From: Cupriavidus agavae
Lineage (GTDB): Bacteria > Pseudomonadota > Gammaproteobacteria > Burkholderiales > Burkholderiaceae
Direction of reading: 5' to 3'
Length of the DNA stretch: 64,000 nucleotides
Assembly (NCBI RefSeq): GCF_004217045.1
Contig: NZ_SGXM01000006.1
Location: forward strand, 124,001-188,000
This document shows, piece by piece, positions 8,953 to 17,350 of the stretch. The notes below the pieces were generated by a model. The model searched no databases. It saw nothing but the letters and a program-made list of their open reading frames with translations, and was not told the origin of the DNA. How positions within the stretch are numbered: position 1 is the first letter of the stretch; each line of letters opens with the position of its first letter. Made by a program: the position numbers and the translations under genes.

Positions 8953-9990
8953 ATGCCCCGCCAGCGTCCGCCCACGCCCCTCGTCGAGCCAATTTCGCCA
9001 CGCCTGAGCGTCACGCTGAAGGACGTGGCGAACGTTGCCGGAGTGTCTGCCATGACGGTGTCGCGGGTGCTCAACGCCCCGGAAAACATCCATCCTGCCA
9101 CGCTGGCGAAGGTCCGCGCGGCCATCGACAGCACCGGCTACGTGCCCAACAGCGCGGCCAAGGCGCTGCGCTCGAGTCGCAGCCGGCTGATCGCCGCCGT
9201 GCTCCCGACGCTCACGGGCCCGATTTTTCTCGACACCATCGAAGCCCTCGCCGCCGGCCTCGCGCGACGGGGCTACCAGTTGATCGTGGGGCAGAGCGGC
9301 TACAGCGACGACAAGGAAGACGAATTGCTGACGGACATCATCTCGCGGCGTCCCGATGGCATCGTGCTGACCGGCGTCGGCCACAGCGAGGAAGGCCGCA
9401 GGCGGCTGCTCGCCTCGGGCATTCCGGTGGTGGAGACTTGGGACCTGACCGAACAGCCGCTAGACGTGCTGGTCGGCTTCTCTCATGAGGCGGTGGGCAG
9501 GGAGGTGAGCCGCTTCCTGGTCAGTCGGGGGCGTCGGAAGCTGGCGCTGATCGGAGCCGATGACCAGCGGTCGCAGCGCCGCTGGTCGTCGTTTGCCAGG
9601 TCGGCACGCGCCCAAGGGCTGGCGCAGCCGGTGGCGCATTTCGTCCCGGCGCCGGCCAAGCTGGCCGATGGCCGTCAGGCGCTGAGAGCGGTCCTGGCGC
9701 AGCACCGTGACATCGACGCGCTGTTCTGCAGCTCCGACTCGCTGGCCTTCGGCGCACTGGTCGAGGCGCGCGCGCAAGGCATCGAGGTGCCGCGACAACT
9801 CGCGGTGGTGGGCTTCGGCGACCTCAACTTCGCCGACCAACTGGAGCCCGCGCTGACCACGGTGCGTGTAGACGGTCCGCGCATCGGCGAACTGGCCGCC
9901 CATTGCATCGTCAGCCGCGCGCTGGGGCAACCGCTCGACGAGCGCATTGTCGACGTCGGCTTCTCCATCGTCGAACGCTCCAGCACGTAG
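8953..9990 (+). CDS. LacI/GalR-family transcriptional regulator
   Basis: 345 residues from the ATG at 8953; an upstream in-frame start would add 28 residues without family resemblance. The N-terminal helix-turn-helix and hinge are clear (LSVTLKDVANVAGVSAMTVS and NSAAKALRSSRS). A periplasmic-binding-protein-like effector domain follows, with DGIVLTGVGHSEEG, ALFCSSDSLAFGAL and VVGFGDLNFADQL. The style is nearest GntR (gluconate-type) repressors. A palindrome with the LacI-type central CG lies 104 bases after the stop and before the next gene, so it likely represses the downstream metallo-beta-lactamase-fold lipoprotein. The ligand is unknown. Confidence 0.88.
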   Translation: MPRQRPPTPLVEPISPRLSVTLKDVANVAGVSAMTVSRVLNAPENIHPATLAKVRAAIDSTGYVPNSAAKALRSSRSRLIAAVLPTLTGPIFLDTIEALAAGLARRGYQLIVGQSGYSDDKEDELLTDIISRRPDGIVLTGVGHSEEGRRRLLASGIPVVETWDLTEQPLDVLVGFSHEAVGREVSRFLVSRGRRKLALIGADDQRSQRRWSSFARSARAQGLAQPVAHFVPAPAKLADGRQALRAVLAQHRDIDALFCSSDSLAFGALVEARAQGIEVPRQLAVVGFGDLNFADQLEPALTTVRVDGPRIGELAAHCIVSRALGQPLDERIVDVGFSIVERSST

Positions 9991-10093
9991 GCGCGCATTG
10001 CGCGGCCTGCCGCTCCGTCGGTGCCGCAGTCATTCCAGACAACTCCGCATCACTACGGGTTATTCCGCAGCGTCAGGCGCTGTGCGGTCCGCT

Positions 10094-10111
10094 AATGTTA
10101 ACGATAACATT
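10094..10111. promoter_or_regulatory. Probable LacI-family operator
   Basis: AATGTTAACGATAACATT has perfect 7-bp arms (AATGTTA / TAACATT) around ACGA. The core TTAnCGnTAA matches the classic LacI/GntR-family operator with central CG. It lies between the LacI-family gene and the lipoprotein gene at 10206, about 95 bases before its start, as expected for a promoter-blocking site. Confidence 0.7.
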
Positions 10112-10205
10112 CGTGGCGAAACGGTTCTTGCGCCATTGGCAGCAGAGCGGCATGCCGCACGGCGTGACAAAAAAAAGCATCAGGAAGAAAACCAGAGGAG
10201 ACAGC

Positions 10206-12569
10206 ATGGCGATCAAGAGCGCGCATTGGCGTACCGCGACGGCAGTGGCCGTCGCATTCACGTTGTTCGGGTGCGGCGGGGACGACAATCCGCCGCAGTC
10301 GACCGGCCCCGGCCCCTCCACGCCGCCACCGACGACCACGCCCACTGCGGAGACCTTCCGCATGGCCGGCCTCGTGTACGGCGCGCCGGTAACCGGTACG
10401 GACGCATCGGGTGGCCAGGCCGTGCAGGCTAGTGTAATGACCCAGAACGGTATTCAGACGCTGTCGGCGCCGGCCGCCTCGGCCGATGCGGTGGCGGCCA
10501 TCCGGGCCACGCTGGTGCCGGGCAACTTGGTGGACTGGATTCCGGGCGCCAGCGCCGGGACGGTGACGGTGCCCGCCGATCCTGCGCAGACCTTCAACGT
10601 GATCCTAGCCAAGGGCAACTCAAGCAACGCCCAGTTCAACCTGGCGAAGTACGGTGCGTCGGTGTCGCGCTATCAGGACCGGCCCGGACCGATGGTGGCG
10701 GCGGGATGGGTCTACGGCAAGGGCGCCGGCACGATCACGGTGGGCGACGGCAACATGGTGCTGGCCGACATGTCGGGCCGCCCCTACTCGGCGCCGATCA
10801 AGCGCTATGAAGAGACCTACAACCTGGCGGATGACGTGAAGGTTTTCAACGTCAACACCGCCAACTATGCGCAGAGCACGGTCTCGGACTTCGCCTCCAT
10901 TCCGGTGACGGCCGATTACTACTACGGCACGACATCGCGGCAGGCGGCGTACCTGGTATTCGACAAGAGCTACCCCAACGCTGCGAGCGCCAAAGTGGTG
11001 GCCATCTGGTACTTCACGCCCAAGTCCACGACCGATGGCAAGCCGGTCTGGGAAGTGCCAACGCTGAGCCCGCTGCTCGCCAGCAAGGGCAACGACCCCA
11101 TCACGGGCCAGCCGTACGGCAGTATCAACGCGACCTCGCCGACCAACGCCCCGTACTCGCGCAGCACTGAGCCGTTCGAGATGGTCAAGGACACCATGTA
11201 CTACGTGGGCGACAACGAGGTGGCCTCGTACGTGCTCAAGGCCGACATGGGGACGCCAGGCGACAGCTCGGACGACAAGATCATCAAGGTCGATGCGGGC
11301 TGGCCCAACAGCGGCTACCAGTACTGGAAGAACATGGAGCTGCTGGGGCTGGACCCGCGCGCGGTAACCGACATCTTCCTGACCCACGGCCACCTGGACC
11401 ATTACGGCACCATCGTCGAGCAGCTAAGGATGATGGACAACGCCGGCAAGCCGATCAAGCTGTGGGGCTCGCGCGAGGATGTGGTAGGCGTCTCGGCGGA
11501 CCTGCAGGGCAACAACTGGAGTCTGGCCGGCGCGCTTCCCGCCTCGGAAACCGTGATCCGGGCGCGCACGACGAACTTCTACGAGTACGACAAGTGGTAT
11601 GACTTCGGCAACGTGCAGATCATGGTGATCTGGGCGCCGGGCCATACGCCGGGGACGACGAACATGCTGTTCCGCGTGAAGAATCCCGGCGACGGCAAGT
11701 TCTACACGTTCGGCTACCACGGCGGCTACGGCGTCAACGGGCTCGAAAAGCCGACGGCGGCCAACGGCTGGCTTCGGCTGGGATTCCAGCATGGGTTCAG
11801 CTACCTGCAGAACATGATCGATGTCGATTTCGTGTCGCCACAGCATACGAACCAGTATCCGATCGTTGAGGTCTACCAGGCGCTCAAGGCGTACAACCGG
11901 GATCCGGCCAATGCCGGCCGGCCGTTGACGATGCTCGACGCGCTGGCGTCCCGCGTGTTCGACTCCGCGAAGGTGGGCGGGGTCGGCGTCATGAGCGAGT
12001 TCGAGAACCAGCTGGAGAAGCGCCGCTCGGTGATCTCGTACGCCGCCAGCGACACGGCAAATCCGAACTACCGAAGCATCGAAACCTCGGGGCCGTTCAA
12101 GCCGGGGCGCGAGGCCGGCCTGACCTCAGTCTCCGCGACGATCCTGGACGGCGGACGTATCATCCAGGGCTTTAACGCCGCCCAGAACAAGAACCCCGCC
12201 ATTCCGCTACTGGCCAATGGAGTCTCCAGCGCGTCGGACACGTTCACGAACGATCCGACAGGGTTCTACGTGCAGGTCTACGTCGACGTCAAGGATGCAG
12301 GCTACAAGGGCTACCTTCCCGAGGGACTGGTGCAGTTCAGTCCCGGCCTGGGCACCTCGGTCACCTACAAGGGCGGCCCGGTCGAGTCGATCCACGCGGC
12401 CCGGGGCACGTTTCATCCGCCCGAGGTTCTGCGCACGCAGCGGCTGGGTTCGCTGGCTGACGCGCAGGCGGTGCTCGCGACCATCTCGAAGGGCAAGGCA
12501 GTGACGCTTTCGCTGACGCCGGCCAGCGAGATCGTCGTTCCAGCGGACGTCACGCAGACGTTCCAGTAA
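10206..12569 (+). CDS. Large metallo-beta-lactamase-fold lipoprotein
   Basis: 787 residues from the ATG at 10206, preceded by AGGAGACAGC. The signal ends in lipobox FGCGG (Cys 23), then a Pro/Thr-rich linker about 30-47. An N-terminal region of about 330 residues has no motif I recognise. The metallo-beta-lactamase motif THGHLDH (about 393-399) and a later HTPGT (about 480) supply zinc ligands, as in hydrolases of the MBL superfamily. About 200 further residues follow, without named domains. It is therefore an envelope-anchored zinc hydrolase; the substrate is unknown. True beta-lactamases are about 250-300 residues, so antibiotic hydrolysis is not implied. Control by the LacI-type protein upstream suggests induction by a carbon compound. 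Confidence 0.8.
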   Translation: MAIKSAHWRTATAVAVAFTLFGCGGDDNPPQSTGPGPSTPPPTTTPTAETFRMAGLVYGAPVTGTDASGGQAVQASVMTQNGIQTLSAPAASADAVAAIRATLVPGNLVDWIPGASAGTVTVPADPAQTFNVILAKGNSSNAQFNLAKYGASVSRYQDRPGPMVAAGWVYGKGAGTITVGDGNMVLADMSGRPYSAPIKRYEETYNLADDVKVFNVNTANYAQSTVSDFASIPVTADYYYGTTSRQAAYLVFDKSYPNAASAKVVAIWYFTPKSTTDGKPVWEVPTLSPLLASKGNDPITGQPYGSINATSPTNAPYSRSTEPFEMVKDTMYYVGDNEVASYVLKADMGTPGDSSDDKIIKVDAGWPNSGYQYWKNMELLGLDPRAVTDIFLTHGHLDHYGTIVEQLRMMDNAGKPIKLWGSREDVVGVSADLQGNNWSLAGALPASETVIRARTTNFYEYDKWYDFGNVQIMVIWAPGHTPGTTNMLFRVKNPGDGKFYTFGYHGGYGVNGLEKPTAANGWLRLGFQHGFSYLQNMIDVDFVSPQHTNQYPIVEVYQALKAYNRDPANAGRPLTMLDALASRVFDSAKVGGVGVMSEFENQLEKRRSVISYAASDTANPNYRSIETSGPFKPGREAGLTSVSATILDGGRIIQGFNAAQNKNPAIPLLANGVSSASDTFTNDPTGFYVQVYVDVKDAGYKGYLPEGLVQFSPGLGTSVTYKGGPVESIHAARGTFHPPEVLRTQRLGSLADAQAVLATISKGKAVTLSLTPASEIVVPADVTQTFQ

Positions 12570-12576
12570 CGGCAAC

Positions 12577-12608
12577 GCGGCATCCCGGCCATGGCGCCGG
12601 GATGCCGC
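12577..12608 (+). terminator. Hairpin after the lipoprotein gene
   Basis: GCGGCATCCCGG (12577-12588) pairs perfectly with CCGGGATGCCGC (12597-12608) over an 8-base loop. It starts 8 bases after the stop codon. No T-run follows, so partial read-through into the Sel1-repeat gene at 12628 is possible. Confidence 0.65.
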
Positions 12609-12627
12609 CTCTGAAGCGGTTCGAGTC

Positions 12628-13314
12628 ATGATGAAACGGTACGGATTGGCGCTATTCACGCTTTTCACGCTGGCCGCGACGGCGGGCCTCGCGCGGGCGA
12701 ACACGCCGGGCCAGGGACAGGTCGAGTACGAGCTGGCGCAGCACTACAAGGGCGTCACGGGCAAGGCGCTCGATCTGCCGAAGCATTTCGAATACCTGAA
12801 ACTGTCGGCCGAGCTGGGCAACACGGCGGCGCAGGCCGAACTGGGCTTTCTCTACCTGAACGGCAACAGCGCCGTGCCGAAAGCACCTGACGCCGCCTTC
12901 GGCTGGTTCGAGAAGGCAGCGGCGGGTGGCTCGGTCGTGTCGCAGTGCATGCTGGGAGACTTCTACAAGCGCGGACTTGGCGGGGTGAAGCAGGACTATG
13001 CCAGGGCCTTCCGCTGGTATCGAAAGACCGCAAGCACGGACGACCGCTGCGCGCCGAAGTCCCAGTTCGAGCTGTATGCCAGCTACGCATCCGGGAACGG
13101 CGTCGGCAAGAACTTCGGCGAGGCCACCAGGTGGCTCAAGAAGTCCGCTGAGGCTGGCAACCCGGTTGCGCAGGCAACTCTGGGCCGCGCTTACCGCGAC
13201 GGCCTTGGCGTCGAGCGCAATCCGGAGCTGTCCCGGCGATGGCTCAGGAAGTCAAGAGAGGGCGTGGCGCCGCACGACGACGAAGACGATTACGAACACG
13301 GGCATGCCCACTAG
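12628..13314 (+). CDS. Secreted Sel1-like repeat protein with His/Asp-rich tail
   Basis: 228 residues, start ATG-ATG at 12628/12631. A signal peptide (LALFTLFTLAATAGLARA) precedes three to four Sel1-like repeats, visible as A-x-x-x-L-G-x-x-Y/F-x-x-G blocks: AELGFLYLNG, CMLGDFYKRG, YASYASGNG and ATLGRAYRDG, each followed by a W-x-x-K/R-A helix. Sel1 repeats form alpha-alpha solenoids for protein contacts. The tail HDDEDDYEHGHAH could bind metal ions (inference). It follows the MBL lipoprotein by 58 bases with a hairpin between; a shared envelope role is possible but not shown. Confidence 0.82.
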   Translation: MMKRYGLALFTLFTLAATAGLARANTPGQGQVEYELAQHYKGVTGKALDLPKHFEYLKLSAELGNTAAQAELGFLYLNGNSAVPKAPDAAFGWFEKAAAGGSVVSQCMLGDFYKRGLGGVKQDYARAFRWYRKTASTDDRCAPKSQFELYASYASGNGVGKNFGEATRWLKKSAEAGNPVAQATLGRAYRDGLGVERNPELSRRWLRKSREGVAPHDDEDDYEHGHAH

Positions 13315-13431
13315 GCCGGAGAATGGGCCGCCCGCCAAGCTCAGAACGGCGAAGTCATCAGCCCATACAGCGTGCGCACGCCATTGACGTAAATACGTAA
13401 TACCGTTGCGCCGGTATCGGGATGCGGTGCC

Positions 13432-13677
13432 GTGGCCGACAAGGAGGCGAGCCTCGTCGCGGCGATGCAGGCGGCCACGGACCAAATGGCACGGATGGGC
13501 GAGCGCCAGGCAGCCGCAGACCCCCGGCGGGCCCTGGAGACCGACAACGTGCGGGTGGCCTGCCGGGGCGAGCGCGACGCGCTGGCCCGGCGGGTGAGTT
13601 TTCTGGAAGAGGAGCTCAAGACCGCGCGTGCTGGCGTGGATGCATATCGACAAGCGCTGCGTGGTCGTCCAAGCTGA
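13432..13677 (+). CDS. Possible small coiled-coil protein or gene fragment
   Basis: 81 residues from a GTG at 13432 (MADKEASLVAAMQAATDQMA onward). It is rich in Ala, Arg and Glu with heptad-like spacing (ALARRVSFLEEELKTARAGV), so a coiled coil is likely. There is no clear ribosome site, and the open frame begins just upstream after a TAA, so it may be the 3' part of a longer lost gene. No family recognised. Confidence 0.3.
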   Translation: MADKEASLVAAMQAATDQMARMGERQAAADPRRALETDNVRVACRGERDALARRVSFLEEELKTARAGVDAYRQALRGRPS

Positions 13678-14390
13678 ATTCTGAAAGATGGGGACGTTGT
13701 TGCTGTCGCTTTCCTTCTTAGTACACCTTCACGTCGATGACTTTCACTTTGGCAACATCCGGATGGGGAGACAGCGCTCGCATTCTCCAAGACTGTCGGG
13801 CTCCAAACTGGCCGTCGCGACCGTGAATATGCATCAGCCATGTTCGTCTGCTCTGCGGCGATAGACCCAGTGTTAGCCAGGGACACTTGGACGGTATCGG
13901 GCCCGGTCCTACGTAGCCTCACAGCAGCCGAGCATAAGCGATGCATAAGGCATACGGTTTGCTATGTAAAGCCGCCATCGTAATTAACACGGCCACCGTC
14001 TTCCGCAAATGAGACCTCGTGGGCAAGCTGAGGCGCCTTAGCGGCCGCATAGACGTCCGCTTAATTTAGAGCGGACACCTATAAAGATACTGTCCGATCG
14101 CGTTTCGGAGAGGCGGACTCATGAAACTGGCCGAATGCAAGCAGCGTGCTGCGCGCCGCCCACGCTTGACCGTCCAAGCCGCAAACGTTTTGCTTCACGC
14201 GTGTAGGAAGGTGTCATCGGCCGTTACTGTTGAAGCAATTTAACAAACGCCCTGAGGGTGAAATTCTACGCGTGGGGAACGTGCGATCCAGGACTCGGAG
14301 CGGGCCTGAGCTTTTGACCCCCCTTTGGGGGTTAGCAATACTAACCAGCCGATCTTAGAATGCCTGTCCCCATGAAATTGAAACGCTGCC
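13678..14390. other. Gene-poor stretch
   Basis: Open frames on both strands here lack ribosome sites and known motifs. The final 75 bases carry two overlapping hairpins upstream of the GTG-start membrane protein (separate entry). Nothing else recognisable is seen. Confidence 0.4.
14317..14346 (+). promoter_or_regulatory. Two mutually exclusive hairpins upstream of the membrane protein gene
   Basis: Hairpin A pairs ACCCCC (14317-14322) with GGGGGT (14327-14332). Hairpin B pairs GGTTAG (14330-14335) with CTAACC (14341-14346). They share 14330-14332 and cannot form together. They lie 45-75 bases before the GTG start at 14391. Such layouts can serve attenuation or regulator binding; no function is proven. 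Confidence 0.4.
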
Positions 14391-15146
14391 GTGCAAATCA
14401 CCCGAATTCGAGTCCTACTCTCCATCAGCACCATTTCCGCCTTGCTTTCAGCTGTGCCTTTGCTGATGTGGTGGAAGGCCTTTGGGTACTTACCCTCCAA
14501 AGATTCGAATGCTTGGGACCATTTCGGTAGCTTCGTGGGCGGAACAGTTTCTCCACTTCTTTCCTTCGCCGCATTCGCTGGCTTAGTCTGCACAATCATT
14601 CACGAGCGCGCCCTTTCCGAAAAGAAGGATCGAGAAACGGAAGACATGCGTCACCTTGAACTCGCGGCCAAGAGCCTTGAGAAGGCATTTAACGCACTCG
14701 CTAACGGTGATCGGCCAGTCCATGATCGCTTGGCGTGGCTTAATTGCGCGCGACTAATTCTGGCCTCGAACGCTGCGGCGGATCTGGTTTCTGCCGATTC
14801 TCCTAGCATTCGCAACATGTACCTCAGCGAACGATCGTATTGGAGATCCCAGTTCTACGACCTACTTCGACCGACCTCAGGCGAAGCGGTTGGCATGCAG
14901 CCCCGATTCTTTGAACGCGACTCTTCAGAACACGAGTCCCCCATTGATGAGCGATCAATACGCGTTATCTATGAGTTCATCCGGTGGCCCGAAGGCGAAG
15001 CGGACGTTCTTGACTCGATCTCGCCTTATACGAACGAAGAGGTCAACTCGTTACCTGCAACGATGCTAGGGATAAAAATCGCCCTTCAACGCCGTCCTCA
15101 CTACAGAAGGGCATCGGCCCGGGCCATCAGCGTGCCGTTCAACTAA
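14391..15146 (+). CDS. Two-helix membrane protein, resembling putative phage abortive-infection proteins
   Basis: 251 residues from a GTG at 14391. Two hydrophobic helices lie at about 8-28 and 44-66, the second in the pattern WDHFGSFVGGTVSPLLSFAA. They are followed by a charged helical stretch and a soluble C-terminal domain of about 170 residues. The W-x-x-FGSF-x-GG-x-x-x-PLLSF pattern is typical of small membrane proteins often annotated as putative phage abortive infection proteins; this is my recognition by pattern, without a search. Codon use and base content look less GC-rich than in neighbours, suggesting recent transfer. The neighbours are small unknown genes of phage style and a DUF4236 protein. 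Confidence 0.6.
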   Translation: MQITRIRVLLSISTISALLSAVPLLMWWKAFGYLPSKDSNAWDHFGSFVGGTVSPLLSFAAFAGLVCTIIHERALSEKKDRETEDMRHLELAAKSLEKAFNALANGDRPVHDRLAWLNCARLILASNAAADLVSADSPSIRNMYLSERSYWRSQFYDLLRPTSGEAVGMQPRFFERDSSEHESPIDERSIRVIYEFIRWPEGEADVLDSISPYTNEEVNSLPATMLGIKIALQRRPHYRRASARAISVPFN

Positions 15147-15221
15147 TTCTGAGACATTCTGCTTCCTCACTCTGCTTTTGCACTGTTGTGATGCCGCGAG
15201 CAAAGCTTCTGCAAATTTGAC

Positions 15222-15428
15222 TCATTCCAGAAGACCACCAATGTCGCCGCGATGCACGACGATGTGCTCCACCACGCTGCCATACGGCACGGGCAGCGGA
15301 CGCTCTGCGCATTCGAGTATCACCTCGGCTAGTCCAGTGGTGGCCTCGATGCGCGCCGCGCGCAAGTCGATACACGCAGTACGGATGCAGACAGAGATAG
15401 GCCCGTGCTTTCTGTCAGCGGTAGTCAT
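15222..15428 (-). CDS. Small protein of unknown function, translationally coupled to the upstream gene
   Basis: 68 residues from the ATG at 15428 (begins MTTADRKHGPISVCIRTACI). No membrane helix, signal peptide or known motif. Its ATG shares a base with the stop of the preceding gene (TAATG), which supports real, coupled translation. Phage-type small genes commonly show this layout. Function unknown. Confidence 0.4.
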   Translation of the reverse strand: MTTADRKHGPISVCIRTACIDLRAARIEATTGLAEVILECAERPLPVPYGSVVEHIVVHRGDIGGLLE

Positions 15429-15673
15429 TACCACGCCAGCCGCTGGTCTGTCCGCTGGGCTGCGCTCAAATATCGTGTAGTGCTAGTTGATTCTGACGAG
15501 GTTCGTGAATCGTGCGCTGACCAATATGCCTCCGAGGAATGCCGCACATCCAGCAGCTGCACCGCACGTCCGTATGTAGCAACAGGCCGACATCCCGCAG
15601 CGTTGTAGTACCGCCGCCGCTTCGCCTTCAAACGCGCCGCTTGCGCGCGTCGATAGGCAGGTCCCTTTTCCAT
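15428..15673 (-). CDS. Small basic protein of phage/plasmid style, function unknown
   Basis: 81 residues from the ATG at 15673, preceded by a strong AAGGAG eight bases upstream. The N-terminus MEKGPAYRRAQAARLKAKRR is very basic and resembles the start of a small Burkholderiaceae protein group (RRAQAARxKxK...). The later part lacks the Cys-rich tail I would expect of that group, so the gene may be altered. It overlaps the start of the next gene by one base (TAATG). A transcription terminator lies upstream at 15704-15726. Confidence 0.45.
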   Translation of the reverse strand: MEKGPAYRRAQAARLKAKRRRYYNAAGCRPVATYGRAVQLLDVRHSSEAYWSAHDSRTSSESTSTTRYLSAAQRTDQRLAW

Positions 15674-15703
15674 CCCGACTCCTTTTCGTACGCCGGATGT
15701 GCG

Positions 15704-15726
15704 AAAGCCCGCTCAAGGCGGGCTTT
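15704..15726. terminator. Rho-independent terminator
   Basis: AAAGCCCGC (15704-15712), loop TCAAG, GCGGGCTTT (15718-15726) followed by another T. It is GC-rich with A/T flanks and is usable on both strands. It separates the DUF4236 gene from the two small genes. A second perfect 7-bp hairpin (GGCACCC/GGGTGCC, 15741-15758) follows directly. Confidence 0.75.
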
Positions 15727-15832
15727 TGGGGCCGGGCGCAGGCACCCTGCTGGGTGCCGTCTCGCTCGAGGCGGTCTCAAATTGTGCGATCAGTATAGAT
15801 CATGATTTACAAATCCATCGTAAGGATGAACT

Positions 15833-16657
15833 TCATGCTGGCCGAGGAGACAGTTCAAACTCCACCACCTGGTCAAATCGAGCATTGGCGGCGTCGATCC
15901 GTGCTTCTGCTTCCGCAAACTTACTGCGATAGCCTCGCCTTAGTCCCCAGAAAGTCCCCACCGAGATAAGGATCGTAATGAAAAAAGCTGGACCGGGGTC
16001 CATGCCCGTCACCCCCGAAATAAGCGGCCCTCCGAAGATAATGAGCGCTAGCGTGGACCAAACTCCCCGTGACACCCATTTCTTCTTCGGTCTCTCGCCT
16101 AGGGCCGCCCATACACTGGCGGCCGCTGCATCGACGCCAAGAGTTTCACCAGCATTTGCCGCTAGCGCTTCCTCAACCTTGTAGAGCGCACGCAAGGCGC
16201 GCTCCTTTCCTGCGGCTGTAAGACTTCCCATATCGCCAAACAAGCGTCCGGCAGTAAGAATCTCGTCCATTGCAGGCCTAAGAGATTCCAGCTCCGGTCG
16301 CCTTTGGTACAGAAATTCCAAGCCTGCGTCGATGCCTTGTGCATCAATATAAGCACCGTGCGATGCGCAGCAATTGCGGATGGAGGCCGAGAGTCGCTCG
16401 AAGATGTCGGCTATGGTTTGAGACGTGGCCAGCTGACGAGCCGACGGGCCCCGGTCTTCGGAACTTGATGTTCTGGAACGCCCGGAGGTGAGGTTCGCAG
16501 AATAGCTCAACCCAGTACCTGGCAAGCCCGCTGTAACTTTACCCCGTGTGTTATAGGTAAGTCCCTTTCCCCCGAGCGAAGCACTCACACCGCTCTTGCT
16601 CAGATTGATTGCAACGCCGGGTGCAATCTTGATTCTCTTCCTGAAGCGAAATCCCAT
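15833..16657 (-). CDS. DUF4236 domain protein with two C-terminal membrane helices
   Basis: 274 residues from the ATG at 16657, which has a good ribosome site (GAGGGTCAA). A longer in-frame start adds 25 unconserved residues. The N-terminus MGFRFRKRIKIAPGVAINLS continues with SGVSASLGGKGLTY, the hallmark of DUF4236. A helical middle part follows. Near the end are two hydrophobic segments (WSTLALIIFGGPLISGV and PAFFITILISVGTFWGL). DUF4236 proteins are common in mobile or stress-linked contexts, without a firm function. The terminator at 15704-15726 closes this transcript. Confidence 0.75.
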   Translation of the reverse strand: MGFRFRKRIKIAPGVAINLSKSGVSASLGGKGLTYNTRGKVTAGLPGTGLSYSANLTSGRSRTSSSEDRGPSARQLATSQTIADIFERLSASIRNCCASHGAYIDAQGIDAGLEFLYQRRPELESLRPAMDEILTAGRLFGDMGSLTAAGKERALRALYKVEEALAANAGETLGVDAAAASVWAALGERPKKKWVSRGVWSTLALIIFGGPLISGVTGMDPGPAFFITILISVGTFWGLRRGYRSKFAEAEARIDAANARFDQVVEFELSPRPA

Positions 16658-16915
16658 TTGACCCTCTTCGTTTTCTGTATGGCTCGAATGTTGTGTGGGC
16701 GGAAGGTTAGCCCGGATACCCCGTCTCGCCACCCCCTCCCAGCGTGGGGTGATCCCCAGTCTGTTCAGCCGTACGCCTATCGCATTGCAACATGTTGGAA
16801 ACTTGTCTCACTCTTTGGAGGGGGATATCTCGAGTAAGTCGGGGAATAGGGTATTCCTTTCCCTTCCCACAGCGGGTCACCATACCGAAGAAACTGACTG
16901 GCCGTGAGCTCTTCA

Positions 16916-17349
16916 TCACGACCTGATGGCGTATGTGGCGATGGCTGTGGAAGTATCAGTCGAGCGCGACACCGGTTAGGTGAAGCTCGAACTTGCCGAA
17001 GTGGCGGTGGACTGCGGCCAGATCGTCGATCCCTATGGCGTGCGCAAGCAGATCCAGGGCGACCTGATCCAGTCGGCCAGTTGGACGCTCTACGAGCAAT
17101 GGCTTCGACCCGCAGGGCGTGCGCAGCTACGACTGCGGGACTTATCCGATCCTGCGCTTCCCGGCGGTGCCGGTGCAGATCAACGTGCACCTGATCGACC
17201 GCCCCGGCCATCCATTCCTTGGTGTGGCCGAGGCGACGATTGGGCCGACGGCCGGAGCAATCGGCAACGCGCTGTTCGATGCCACGGGTCACCGTCTGCG
17301 CGACATGCCGCTGGCGGGCGAAAGGGCGAAGAATCTGATCGATCCCTAG
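16916..17349 (+). pseudogene. C-terminal fragment of an isoquinoline/aldehyde-type molybdenum hydroxylase large subunit
   Basis: The readable protein starts around HHDLMAYVAMAVEVSVERDT, hits a stop near 16978, continues as VAVDCGQIVDPYGVRKQIQG, and changes frame near 17105 to SYDCGTYPILRFPAVPVQIN and GVAEATIGPTAGAIGNALFD. These blocks (A-V-D-x-G, then G-x-x-E, then P-A-x-x-N-A) form the end of xanthine-dehydrogenase-family large subunits, here closest to isoquinoline 1-oxidoreductase beta. The GVAE block carries the catalytic Glu of the family. At least one stop and one frameshift plus loss of some 600 residues make it dead. Confidence 0.75.
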
Positions 17350-17350
17350 T

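Noticed and set aside
8623-9384. 253-codon minus-strand frame over the LacI-family gene
   Set aside because: Shadow of the LacI-family gene; the composition is that of reverse-complemented GC-rich codons.
10206-12569. Interpretation of the MBL-fold lipoprotein as an antibiotic-resistance beta-lactamase
   Set aside because: It is 787 residues, with long unrelated flanks and lipoprotein anchoring; only the generic metal motif is shared.
13341-13946. 201-codon minus-strand frame
   Set aside because: Arg/Ser-rich product without motifs, opposite a possible coiled-coil frame; no ribosome site.
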